NCBI GenBank assembly: GCA_011390435.1
Contig: JAABSK010000101.1
Location: forward strand, 1 to 8,704
DNA: 8,704 nucleotides
Direction: 5' to 3'
Origin: Desulfobacteraceae bacterium
GTDB lineage: Bacteria; Desulfobacterota; Desulfobacteria; Desulfobacterales; Desulfobacteraceae
Below are positions 1 to 6,075 of the stretch, piece by piece. Position 1 is the first letter of the stretch. The number at the start of each line of letters is the position of its first letter. The notes below the pieces were generated by a model. The model saw only the letters and a list, made by a program, of their open reading frames with translations, ran no database searches and was not told where the DNA came from. The position numbers and the translations under genes are program-made.

Positions 1-174
1 ATGAAAACCGACAAGGGCTTTTCGGGTATAACCGAAAAACTGCAGGGCTGCGACATTGGCATCCACGATACTGCCGCTGTCAGGATCAATGATCAGCATC
101 ATGAGCTGAGCGTGTTCAAACAGCTCCTGGTAGAGTGCTGAATCTTTTCGGGTATTCTGATTCATGCCGACCAT
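1..174 (-). CDS. PAS-domain signalling protein, N-terminus only (runs off left edge)
   Basis: Reading leftward from an ATG at 174-172, 58 codons stay open to the window edge. Residues about 19-58 match the start of a PAS fold: an ELFEHAQ-type helix, the strand LMMLIIDPDSG, the segment IVDANVAALQFFGY and then TRKALVG. The D-x-x-S/T-G, D-A-N and G-Y-T/S-R-x-x-L-x-G pattern is typical of PAS sensor modules that begin histidine kinases, diguanylate cyclases or response regulators. The output domain lies outside the window, so the signalling class is unknown. An in-frame stop (TAA on the minus strand) lies at 204-202. GTG at 201-199 and ATG at 165-163 are alternative starts, because the purine run before 174 is a weak ribosome site. 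The gene is divergent from the epimerase-like gene. No signal peptide or membrane segment is seen in the visible part. Confidence 0.8.
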   Translation of the reverse strand, partial: MVGMNQNTRKDSALYQELFEHAQLMMLIIDPDSGSIVDANVAALQFFGYTRKALVGFH

Positions 175-208
175 CTTTTTTAGGTATGGATTTTGAATCA
201 CTTATGTC

Positions 209-236
209 TTGAATATATCATAAAGAAAAGTATAAA
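209..236 (+). promoter_or_regulatory. candidate sigma-70-type promoter for the epimerase-like gene
   Basis: TTGAAT at 209-214 and TATAAA at 231-236 are separated by 16 bases, a good fit to -35/-10 boxes in an A/T-rich divergent spacer. The predicted start near 243 would give a leader of about 60 bases. This is a consensus match by eye only. The sequence around 217-234 could equally serve the divergent PAS gene, whose -10 might be TATGAT or TATACT on the minus strand, but no good -35 was found for it. Confidence 0.4.
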
Positions 237-290
237 AAAAGGATGATTATTGTCTTGCAGGATTCATTAACCCGCACGATTCGTAGAAAA

Positions 291-294
291 AGGA
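291..294 (+). promoter_or_regulatory. ribosome binding site that fixes the epimerase start
   Basis: AGGA at 291-294 sits 7 bases before ATG 302 but only 1 base before the upstream in-frame ATG 296. Start 302 is therefore preferred, and the protein then begins MKKILITGASG as relatives do. Confidence 0.6.
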
Positions 295-301
295 AATGGA
301 T

Positions 302-1207
302 ATGAAAAAAATACTTATCACCGGTGCTTCCGGATTTATTGGTACAAATCTGTCCCGTTTTTTTCTGACAAAAGGATTTTCGGTTGTCGGCATTGGAACA
401 TCTGATCGTCATCCGTTTGCCGAACAATTTCAAGCGTTTGAATGGATCAGCGCGGATACTACCAAAGAAGGCAACTGGCAAAAAAAGATCCCACAGGCGG
501 ATGTGATCATCAATGTCACCGGGAAAAGCATCTTTCATTATTGGACAAAAAAATACAAACAGGCAATTTATGACTCCCGGATTCTGACCACTCGCAATCT
601 TGTAACGGCCATGGAAAGCACAACCGCTCAGATATTGCTGAATACATCCGCTGTCGGGATATATGGGGACGGCAAGGAAACGAACCTGACAGAAACTTCG
701 CCTTCCGGCACCGGATTTCTGTCGCAGGTCTGTGTGGACTGGGAGGCGGAAGCGCTGAAGGCAATGGAAAAAGGGGCACGGGTTAATATCATGCGGCTGG
801 GAGTTGTGCTGGGCAGCGGGGGTGCATTGCAGCAGATGCTGCCGGCGTTTAAATGGGGAGTTGGAGGGCCTCTGGGAAGCGGCAGGCAATGGTTTCCATG
901 GGTTCATATTAAAGAGATTGAAAATGCCTGTATGTTTCTGATTCAGAATGTTGAAACCAGCGGGGTATTTAATTTTGTCGGCCTGGAGCAGGTTCGCCAG
1001 AAACAGTTTGCCGGAAAACTGGGAAAGGCACTCAGTCGCCCTGCAGTGATACCTGCACCGGCAATTGTGATCAAAACGGTAATGGGTGAAATGGGCCGCA
1101 GTCTTCTTCAGAGCCAGAAAGCCGAACCATCAGCTCTTGTGGAAGCTGATTATTCTTTTTTATTCCCGGATGTGACTGGTGCATTGCAGGATATTCTTGG
1201 AAAATAA
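302..1207 (+). CDS. TIGR01777 family NAD(P)-binding epimerase-like protein
   Basis: This is a 301-residue cytoplasmic protein of the extended short-chain dehydrogenase/epimerase superfamily, subgroup TIGR01777 (YfcH-like, often mislabelled as SulA). The dinucleotide motif TGASGFIG lies at residues 7-14 with Gly8, Gly11 and Gly14. Ser116 and Tyr121 in the TSAVGIYGDG segment are the expected active-site region. Further family marks are the C-x-D-W-E-A-E helix, the RLGVVLG strand, the GGPLGSGRQW loop followed by PWVHIKE, and a C-terminal DUF1731-like segment (about 245-300). The length is normal for the family. The physiological substrate is not known for this group. The gene stands alone between the divergent PAS gene and a separately promoted diiron gene. 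Family assignment is firm; the reaction is not assigned. Confidence 0.9.
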   Translation: MKKILITGASGFIGTNLSRFFLTKGFSVVGIGTSDRHPFAEQFQAFEWISADTTKEGNWQKKIPQADVIINVTGKSIFHYWTKKYKQAIYDSRILTTRNLVTAMESTTAQILLNTSAVGIYGDGKETNLTETSPSGTGFLSQVCVDWEAEALKAMEKGARVNIMRLGVVLGSGGALQQMLPAFKWGVGGPLGSGRQWFPWVHIKEIENACMFLIQNVETSGVFNFVGLEQVRQKQFAGKLGKALSRPAVIPAPAIVIKTVMGEMGRSLLQSQKAEPSALVEADYSFLFPDVTGALQDILGK

Positions 1208-1215
1208 ATTTTTAA

Positions 1216-1245
1216 TTGATCATTACAGGGTTTTATATGTATAAA
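1216..1245 (+). promoter_or_regulatory. candidate promoter with overlapping perfect dyad, upstream of the diiron gene
   Basis: TTGATC at 1216-1221 and TATAAA at 1240-1245 are 18 bases apart. The -10 lies inside the perfect inverted repeat TTTTATA-TG-TATAAA(A), 1231-1246. A regulator bound there would block or reposition RNA polymerase. The distance to the ATG at 1359 leaves a leader of roughly 107 bases. Consensus match only. Confidence 0.35.
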
Positions 1246-1246
1246 A
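1231..1246. repeat. 16-base perfect palindromic dyad, operator-like
   Basis: TTTTATA (1231-1237), spacer TG, TATAAAA (1240-1246) form a 7-2-7 inverted repeat in the 151-base gap before the diiron gene. It resembles in style, but not in spacing, the A/T-rich 7-1-7 PerR box of peroxide regulons. No T-tract terminator geometry follows it. An A/T-rich spacer can make such dyads by chance. Confidence 0.4.
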
Positions 1247-1281
1247 GACTATCGTTATTTTGAAAGAAAAAGCAATTGATT

Positions 1282-1311
1282 TTGCGTATAGCATGAACGG
1301 ACAGATACAAT
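1282..1311 (+). promoter_or_regulatory. second candidate promoter for the diiron gene
   Basis: TTGCGT at 1282-1287 and TACAAT at 1306-1311 are spaced by 18 bases. This would start transcripts about 40 bases before the ATG at 1359. It is an alternative to the 1216-1245 candidate; both could act. Weak consensus evidence only. Confidence 0.3.
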
Positions 1312-1358
1312 AATATGACAATATCAGATTTAAAACTGTTAACAAAAGGAGAGAGAGG

Positions 1359-1826
1359 ATGAAAACGGAATTTGGATCAATCGATGACATATTGGAATTT
1401 GCCATTGTTAAGGAAAAAGAAGCAGTGGAGTTTTATGCGTCATTGGCCAAACAGGCCACTCGGACATCACTCAAAGAAACTTTTGAATCTTTTGCACGTG
1501 AAGAAGAAAAACATGCTGCACTGCTATCAGATATTTTCGGGAACAAGGCCAGGATTGATTCATATGAATTCAAGCCGGTAACCGATCTTAAAATCAGTGA
1601 TTACATGGTGGAAATTGAATATGAAGAAGGGATGCCCATGCCGGAAATTCTTAAAATCGCCATGAAAAGAGAAGAAAAAGCGGTAAAGCTATACAGCATG
1701 CTGGCAGATCAAACCGACAACGAAGATGGAAAAAAAGTGTTTATGATTCTTGTTCAGGAAGAAAAAAAGCATAAACTGGCACTTGAATCCATGTACGATG
1801 ATTATCTGGCAGATCAGGATAATTAA
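1359..1826 (+). CDS. rubrerythrin-like ferritin-fold diiron protein (no rubredoxin domain)
   Basis: This is a 155-residue cytoplasmic protein with four predicted long helices. The likely iron ligands form two matching sets: Glu19, then Glu49 and His52 in EEEKH, and Glu105, then Glu135 and His138 in QEEKKH. Each half also has an A-x3-E-x2-A-V-x2-(F/L)-Y helix (residues 15-26 and 101-112). This is the layout of the rubrerythrin/ferritin-like superfamily, whose members reduce peroxide or handle iron. The C-terminal CxxC rubredoxin module of classical rubrerythrin is absent, so electrons would have to come from a separate partner. ATG 1359 is supported by AAAGGAG at 1345-1351 with 7-base spacing. 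The gene has its own promoter candidates and a terminator (1841-1882), so it appears monocistronic. Peroxidase versus iron-storage role cannot be decided here. Confidence 0.88.
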   Translation: MKTEFGSIDDILEFAIVKEKEAVEFYASLAKQATRTSLKETFESFAREEEKHAALLSDIFGNKARIDSYEFKPVTDLKISDYMVEIEYEEGMPMPEILKIAMKREEKAVKLYSMLADQTDNEDGKKVFMILVQEEKKHKLALESMYDDYLADQDN

Positions 1827-1840
1827 TTTCATTATTTTTT

Positions 1841-1882
1841 AAAAAAAGGGGGGGGGATGTCAGATTTTCATCGCCCCTTTTT
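1841..1882 (+). terminator. intrinsic terminator with G9 stem arm after the diiron gene
   Basis: A7 (1841-1847) and G9 (1848-1856) followed by ATG (1857-1859) pair with CATCGCCCC at 1869-1877, around a nine-base loop (1860-1868). There is one G-G mismatch and some G-T wobble at the base. T5 follows at 1878-1882. The A-run facing the T-run could make it work on both strands. It begins 14 bases after the stop codon. Confidence 0.7.
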
Positions 1883-1952
1883 CTATCAGATCCGTATCAC
1901 ATCGTTGTCCGGCAGTAAGCGTCAGCCGGTCAACAGTGGGTGCGGTTTTGCC

Positions 1953-1959
1953 AAAAGGA
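1953..1959 (+). promoter_or_regulatory. ribosome binding site that decides a GTG start
   Basis: AAAAGGA at 1953-1959 stands 6 bases before GTG 1966. The upstream in-frame GTG at 1936 has no purine-rich site. Starting at 1966 makes the protein begin (M)DLSCLFRPK, as acyl-CoA synthetase alpha subunits usually do. Confidence 0.6.
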
Positions 1960-1965
1960 ACAACT

Positions 1966-3336
1966 GTGGATCTGTCATGTCTTTTCAGACCGAAAACAAT
2001 GGCGGTGATCGGGGTTTCTACCTCCCATGAAACCCATCCTGCCAATGTAATCTATACAAAAAATCACCTGCGTTACCCTGTCCAAACATTTCCGGTGAAC
2101 CCCAAAGGGGGAACATTGAACAGGGAGAATCTGTTTCCCAGTGTTGCAGATATCCCAGGGTCTGTGGATGTTGCCGTCATCGCGGTTCGGGCAGAGTATG
2201 TTCATTCTGTGTTAAAACAGTGTATCAAAAAAGAGGTCAAAGGAGCGGTAATTATTTCCGGAGGGTTTTCAGAGGCGGGAAATCAAGTCGGTCAGAACCG
2301 TCTGGTTGAGATGGCAAAAGAAGCTGACTTTCCGTTTATCGGTCCCAATTGTCTGGGGATCTATGCCCCGGGGTGTGTTGATACCTTTTTTCTGCCGGGG
2401 GAACGGATTATTCGTCCGGAAAAGGGCAATGTCGGATTCATCAGCCAGAGCGGAGGCGTCCTTGTGGATCAAATGGTAAAATTTGCCGGTCAGGGAATTG
2501 GTCTTTCCCTTGCGGTGAGTATTGGCAACAAGGCCCTTATCCGTGAAACAGACATGCTGGAGTGGTTTGAAAAGGATGATGAAACAAAGGTGATTGCCTT
2601 TTATATTGAAGGCTTTGAAAAAGGGGAAGGGCGTTATTTTATAAAAAAGGCAGCGCAGTGTTCCAAACCAGTGGTGATTTTAAAAGCAGGAAAAAGCAGA
2701 AAAGGGGTTCAGGCGGTATCCAGCCACACCGCTTCTCTGGCTGGTGAATACCGGGTTTTTTCTGAGATCATGAAGCAGCATGGTGTGGCTGAGGCAAAAA
2801 ATGAACATGAAATGATTTCGTTTTGTGAAGCATTGAGCTGCTATCCCCAGGGCGGGAGCTGCTGCCAGGTGGGAATCGTCTCTTTGAGCGGAGGACACGG
2901 CGTAATGGCGGCAGATGCCTGTGAGCTGCATGGTATCCAGGTACCGCAGGTTGCACCGGAAACAATTGATGCCATCAAGAATAAAATATCGCCAGAGATA
3001 CGAAATATTGTATCCCTGGACAACCCGGTGGATTTAACCGGCAGCGCAGTGGATGAAGATATCATCACTGCTGTGCGATGTTTAATGCAGGATAAACAGA
3101 TTGAATGCCTTCTGGCCCTGATGGTTCCGTATTCCCCTGGCGTGTCCGCTGATATCGGTGCAAAGCTCAGCCAGGTGGCCCGAAACGAAAATAAACCCAT
3201 GATCGCCTATGTGCCCAATGAAGACAAATACCGGATTATTATTGAAGGCTTTGAACTCAACAATATCCCGGTGGCAGCTTCGGTGGACGGAGCGGTTTTA
3301 ATGGCCAAGGCGTTGAAACGGTTACGGCCATGCTGA
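1966..3336 (+). CDS. ADP-forming acetate/acyl-CoA ligase, alpha subunit (CoA-binding and phosphohistidine part)
   Basis: A protein of 456 residues from GTG 1966. Enzymes of this NDP-forming acyl-CoA synthetase superfamily convert acyl-CoA, ADP and phosphate to acid, CoA and ATP, or the reverse. Residues 1-130 are a CoA-binding Rossmann domain starting with LFRPKTMAVIG and ending with GPNCLG (126-131). Two succinyl-CoA-ligase-like domains follow, with SQSGG at 160-164 and NPVDLTG at 353-359. His254 in the SSHTASLAGE segment matches the expected position of the phosphorylated histidine of archaeal alpha subunits (near 257). The ATP-grasp beta subunit is neither fused nor adjacent: the next gene is exonuclease III. 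The partner must therefore be elsewhere, or this is a stand-alone regulator-like copy. Substrate (acetate or another acid) cannot be read from the sequence. No clear promoter is visible in 1883-1965. Confidence 0.88.
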   Translation: MDLSCLFRPKTMAVIGVSTSHETHPANVIYTKNHLRYPVQTFPVNPKGGTLNRENLFPSVADIPGSVDVAVIAVRAEYVHSVLKQCIKKEVKGAVIISGGFSEAGNQVGQNRLVEMAKEADFPFIGPNCLGIYAPGCVDTFFLPGERIIRPEKGNVGFISQSGGVLVDQMVKFAGQGIGLSLAVSIGNKALIRETDMLEWFEKDDETKVIAFYIEGFEKGEGRYFIKKAAQCSKPVVILKAGKSRKGVQAVSSHTASLAGEYRVFSEIMKQHGVAEAKNEHEMISFCEALSCYPQGGSCCQVGIVSLSGGHGVMAADACELHGIQVPQVAPETIDAIKNKISPEIRNIVSLDNPVDLTGSAVDEDIITAVRCLMQDKQIECLLALMVPYSPGVSADIGAKLSQVARNENKPMIAYVPNEDKYRIIIEGFELNNIPVAASVDGAVLMAKALKRLRPC

Positions 3337-3358
3337 TGAAAACAGTGATGATTCATTT

Positions 3359-3378
3359 ATGAAACATTTCTGTTTCAT
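3359..3378. repeat. perfect 8-bp inverted repeat with four-base loop
   Basis: ATGAAACA (3359-3366), loop TTTC, TGTTTCAT (3371-3378). It lies in the 74-base gap between the ligase and exonuclease genes and has no T-run after it. It is therefore a weak terminator candidate at best and may be an RNA processing or protein-binding site. Confidence 0.5.
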
Positions 3379-3380
3379 GA

Positions 3381-3402
3381 GACATGAGGCCGTGACATGA
3401 GG
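3381..3402 (+). repeat. direct repeat GACATGAGG, second copy containing the exonuclease ribosome site
   Basis: GACATGAGG occurs at 3381-3389 and 3394-3402. The second copy leads into AGGA (3400-3403), 7 bases before ATG 3411. A third CATGAG overlaps the hairpin arm just upstream. This could be a spare ribosome landing site or a chance duplication. Confidence 0.4.
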
Positions 3403-3410
3403 ATCGTTCC

Positions 3411-4202
3411 ATGACAGATCACCACCTCCTGAAGATTATTTCCTGGAATGTTAATGGCCTGAGAGCCGTGCTGAAAAAAAATTTTTTCCAGACCGTTCAA
3501 ACCCTTGATCCGGACATTCTGCTGCTGCAGGAGACCAAGCTTCAAGAAGACCAGCGTACGGCCGATATGATCAATCTGGATCGATATTCTTCTGTGTGGT
3601 CCTACGCAGCCGTGAAAAAAGGATACAGCGGTGTAGTGGCCTACACCCGGCCGGAACCCCGGCAGGTGCGCACAGTATTTGACGTGCCTGAGATTGACCA
3701 GGAAGGGCGGGTGATTCAGCTGGACTATGATCCCTTTGTTCTGTTTAATATCTATTTTCCCAATGGTCAGATGAGCGATGAGCGCCTGGCATATAAACTG
3801 AGGTTTTACGAGTGGTTTTTATGCTATGCCCGGTCCTTGAGAGATCAGGGAAAAAGTCTTGTGATTACAGGTGATTTTAATACGGCCCACAATGAGATTG
3901 ACTTGAAAAACCCAGGTCCGAATTCCAACCGCTCCGGGTTTTTGAGGATCGAGCGGGATATTCTGGATCGCATGATCCAGGATGGTTATGTGGATACCTT
4001 TCGCCATTTTTATCCTGATACCATAAAATACTCATGGTGGTCGTACCGGTTCAATGCCCGGAAAAACAATGCAGGATGGCGGATCGATTATGTCTTTGTC
4101 ACCAGAGATCTTATTGATAAAGGCCGAATTGATACAGCCTTTATCAATAATGATATTCTGGGTTCAGATCATTGTCCGGTTGGGATCACGATTCAGGTTT
4201 GA
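3411..4202 (+). CDS. xthA: exonuclease III / AP endonuclease (Xth family)
   Basis: A 263-residue cytoplasmic DNA repair enzyme that cleaves abasic sites and trims damaged 3' ends, using one metal ion. All family motifs are present in order: SWNVNGLRA with Asn13, LLLQETK with metal ligand Glu41, FNIYFPNGQ with Tyr115, GDFNTAH with Asp155 and Asn157, WRIDYVF with Trp223 and Asp226, and the terminal SDHCPV with Asp253 and His254. Length is normal for the ExoIII/ExoA group. AGGA at 3400-3403 supports ATG 3411. The gene ends 7 bases from the stop of a convergent membrane-protein gene, with no obvious terminator between them. Repair of oxidative base damage fits the redox genes around it, but it may simply be a housekeeping gene. 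Confidence 0.95.
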   Translation: MTDHHLLKIISWNVNGLRAVLKKNFFQTVQTLDPDILLLQETKLQEDQRTADMINLDRYSSVWSYAAVKKGYSGVVAYTRPEPRQVRTVFDVPEIDQEGRVIQLDYDPFVLFNIYFPNGQMSDERLAYKLRFYEWFLCYARSLRDQGKSLVITGDFNTAHNEIDLKNPGPNSNRSGFLRIERDILDRMIQDGYVDTFRHFYPDTIKYSWWSYRFNARKNNAGWRIDYVFVTRDLIDKGRIDTAFINNDILGSDHCPVGITIQV

Positions 4203-4209
4203 TACCGGA

Positions 4210-4845
4210 TCAGTCTTTGAAAACCAGTTTTCCGCCGATATGTCCTGCAATGCCGGCTGCCCCGAGCATGATCAGGTTCAGCAGGATAAACACCCAGGAT
4301 CTGGGAGAAGACAGAACCTGCGGGTCAATCAGATACCAGACCAGGCTCATGACACAGGAGACACAGGTAACGCCTGCCGTGAGCAGTTTGATTTGAAAAA
4401 GAGAGGTCAAGGCGCCATTATATTTTTTCTGCCATTCCAGAACCCCGGTATAAACAACAACAGGAAGCGCCAGAACAACAAAAACAAGATTGATTACCGC
4501 GGCCTTTTCAAGCATCATTGAACTGGACACCCATGCCAGAAGCAGAAGGACAACCGCCACTGGCAGCAGTCCGTTCGGGGTGTGGACAGATATGGGATGG
4601 GCATGGTGCTTCAGGAGCAGCGACTGGATTTTATCCTTTCGCGTTTGAGGCAAACGGCTTTCTTCCGGCTTTTTCACCGGTGCTGCTGTTGGCTTTTCTG
4701 CTGCGGGTGTTTTTGATTCCGTTTCCGCAACCGTTTCAGTGATATCAATAAACTTGCTGCTGTCAACGCCGCAGACCGGGCATTTGTCCGGTGGGGCATC
4801 TCCTTTGTGAATATATTTGCAAACAGTGCATTGCCATACCTTCAT
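4210..4845 (-). CDS. rubredoxin-DUF2231 membrane fusion protein
   Basis: A 211-residue protein. Residues 1-35 are a rubredoxin-like iron module with Cys6, Cys9, Cys22 and Cys25 (CTVC and CPVCG). Residues 38-70 are a charged, Ala/Pro/Glu-rich linker. The rest is a DUF2231-type integral membrane domain with four predicted helices (about 92-112, 116-136, 150-172, 183-203). It begins at an HPISVHTPNGLLP motif (His83, His88) and ends at GHIGGKLVF (His202), both usual for DUF2231. The conserved histidines could hold heme, but this is unproven. Helix 3 contains CVSC (Cys161, Cys164), a possible membrane thiol pair. ATG 4845 has AAAAAGGAA upstream. It is last in the minus-strand operon, 30 bases after citrate synthase. 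The likely role is passing electrons between soluble rubredoxin-type donors and the membrane. Confidence 0.85.
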   Translation of the reverse strand: MKVWQCTVCKYIHKGDAPPDKCPVCGVDSSKFIDITETVAETESKTPAAEKPTAAPVKKPEESRLPQTRKDKIQSLLLKHHAHPISVHTPNGLLPVAVVLLLLAWVSSSMMLEKAAVINLVFVVLALPVVVYTGVLEWQKKYNGALTSLFQIKLLTAGVTCVSCVMSLVWYLIDPQVLSSPRSWVFILLNLIMLGAAGIAGHIGGKLVFKD

Positions 4846-4875
4846 TATGAATTTTCCTTTTTTTTGTATGTTGTA

Positions 4876-6057
4876 TTATCGATCATTAATATCTGTAAAA
4901 GCACATTCGTCCGGTCCGCAATAGTCGCCGACATATTCTGCACCCGGGCGATAGAGAGAGGGCTTTGGTGCTGCCATGGCAAACTGTTCCTCAATGACGT
5001 GGGCAGACCACCCACTGATGCGGGAGATGGCAAACACCGGAGAAAACAGATCCATTGCAATGCCCATGGTATAAAACAGGGACGCGCTGTAAAAGTCGAC
5101 ATTACAGAAGATATCCCGCTGTTTTCTGGCTTTAAAAGCAGCTTTGCCTCTTTTTTCCAGCTCCTGTGAAAGGTCATACCATTCCGGCTGCCCCGATATC
5201 TGGCCCATGCGCTTGCTCATTGGCGCAAGAATAAGAGCCCGCGGGTCATCGGTCTGATAGACGGCATGGCCCAGCCCCATGATCAATCCACCTGAACTGA
5301 GTACGTCTGTAATATAGCCATCAATGTTGTCCACTGAGGTGATCTGTTTTAACATTTTCATGACCCGTACATTGGCGCCACCGTGAAGGGCGCCTGAAAG
5401 CGAACCAATGGCAGCGCATATTGATGCATAAATATGGGCGCGGGTGGAGGCCACCTGTCGTGCCGTAAAGGTGGACGCGTTAAATGAATGTTCTGCGTGC
5501 AGTACAAGGCTGGTGTCAAAGAAACGGGCGGTTTCATCATCCGGCTGATTTCCTGTGAGCATGTAAAGAAAATTGGCTGCATGGTTCAATGTGTCATCCG
5601 GCTCGATGACCTCCCTGTTGTTGCGTATGCGATCCCATGCTGCAGTTATGGTTGCCATGCCGGCGATCAGATTTTCAGCACTGTAAAGCGTTGCCTCAAT
5701 GGATGGATCATCCACACCAGGATCGTTCTGGATTAACAGCAGTGTGGCCATTTGAAGGACATCCATGGGATTCATCTGTGTGGGCAGTGATTTTAAGAAC
5801 GAAAAAACATTTTCCGGAACCCGGCGCTTTGCTTTCAGGCTTTGTTCAAAGTCGATGAGTTCCTTTTTTTGGGGAAGCCGTTCATATAAAAGAAGAAAGC
5901 AGGTCTCTTCAAAACCTGCATTCCGGGCCAGATCTTCAATGGTATATCCCCTGTAGATCAGTTTGCCTTCTTTCCCCCTCACATCGCAGATTTTAGAACT
6001 GGCAACATCAATTCCCCTCAGACCGGTGTTTTTAATGGGCAAGCTGCAATCATCCAT
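4876..6057 (-). CDS. gltA: citrate synthase (Si type; 2-methylcitrate synthase possible)
   Basis: A 393-residue cytoplasmic enzyme that condenses oxaloacetate and acetyl-CoA. The catalytic set is complete: His225 in LHGGANVRVM, His264 in GLGHAVY and Asp321 in NVDFYSA. HAEHSFNASTFTAR (187-200), DPRA (271-274), SRISGW (345-350) and YRPGAEYVG (369-377) supply binding residues. The length fits the short dimeric class. The usual GHRVYK motif reads GHAVYQ; a small residue after the histidine is also seen in methylcitrate synthases, so propionyl-CoA use is possible. ATG 6057 has AAAGGAG at 6065-6071 with 7-base spacing. It lies 18 bases after the FTR-like gene and 30 before the rubredoxin-DUF2231 gene, clearly in one operon with redox proteins. 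No other TCA or methylcitrate genes are nearby. Confidence 0.92.
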   Translation of the reverse strand: MDDCSLPIKNTGLRGIDVASSKICDVRGKEGKLIYRGYTIEDLARNAGFEETCFLLLYERLPQKKELIDFEQSLKAKRRVPENVFSFLKSLPTQMNPMDVLQMATLLLIQNDPGVDDPSIEATLYSAENLIAGMATITAAWDRIRNNREVIEPDDTLNHAANFLYMLTGNQPDDETARFFDTSLVLHAEHSFNASTFTARQVASTRAHIYASICAAIGSLSGALHGGANVRVMKMLKQITSVDNIDGYITDVLSSGGLIMGLGHAVYQTDDPRALILAPMSKRMGQISGQPEWYDLSQELEKRGKAAFKARKQRDIFCNVDFYSASLFYTMGIAMDLFSPVFAISRISGWSAHVIEEQFAMAAPKPSLYRPGAEYVGDYCGPDECAFTDINDR

Positions 6058-6075
6058 GCAATATCTCCTTTTGCC

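Noticed and set aside
1..141. Plus-strand open frame beginning with ATG at base 1
   Set aside because: The opposite strand encodes a clear PAS domain start over the same bases, and this frame has no family resemblance.
296..301. ATG at 296 as the epimerase start
   Set aside because: It lies only one base from the AGGA ribosome site; ATG 302 has normal spacing.
218..907. Long minus-strand open frame of about 229 codons
   Set aside because: It is antisense to the well-supported epimerase-like gene, and its translation shows no domain pattern.
1223..1405. Minus-strand 60-codon frame across the gap before the diiron gene
   Set aside because: A low-complexity hydrophobic translation, no ribosome site, and it overlaps the start of a solid gene on the other strand.
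1857..1919. Twenty-codon frame starting at the ATG after the G9 run
   Set aside because: The ATG is part of the terminator stem and the peptide has no recognisable features.
1936..1965. Upstream GTG start for the acyl-CoA ligase alpha subunit
   Set aside because: No ribosome site precedes it and the extra ten residues are outside the conserved fold.
4054..4521. Plus-strand frame of 155 codons overlapping the exonuclease end and the membrane protein gene
   Set aside because: It is in the wrong frame of exonuclease III and antisense to the rubredoxin-DUF2231 gene, and it has no domain match.
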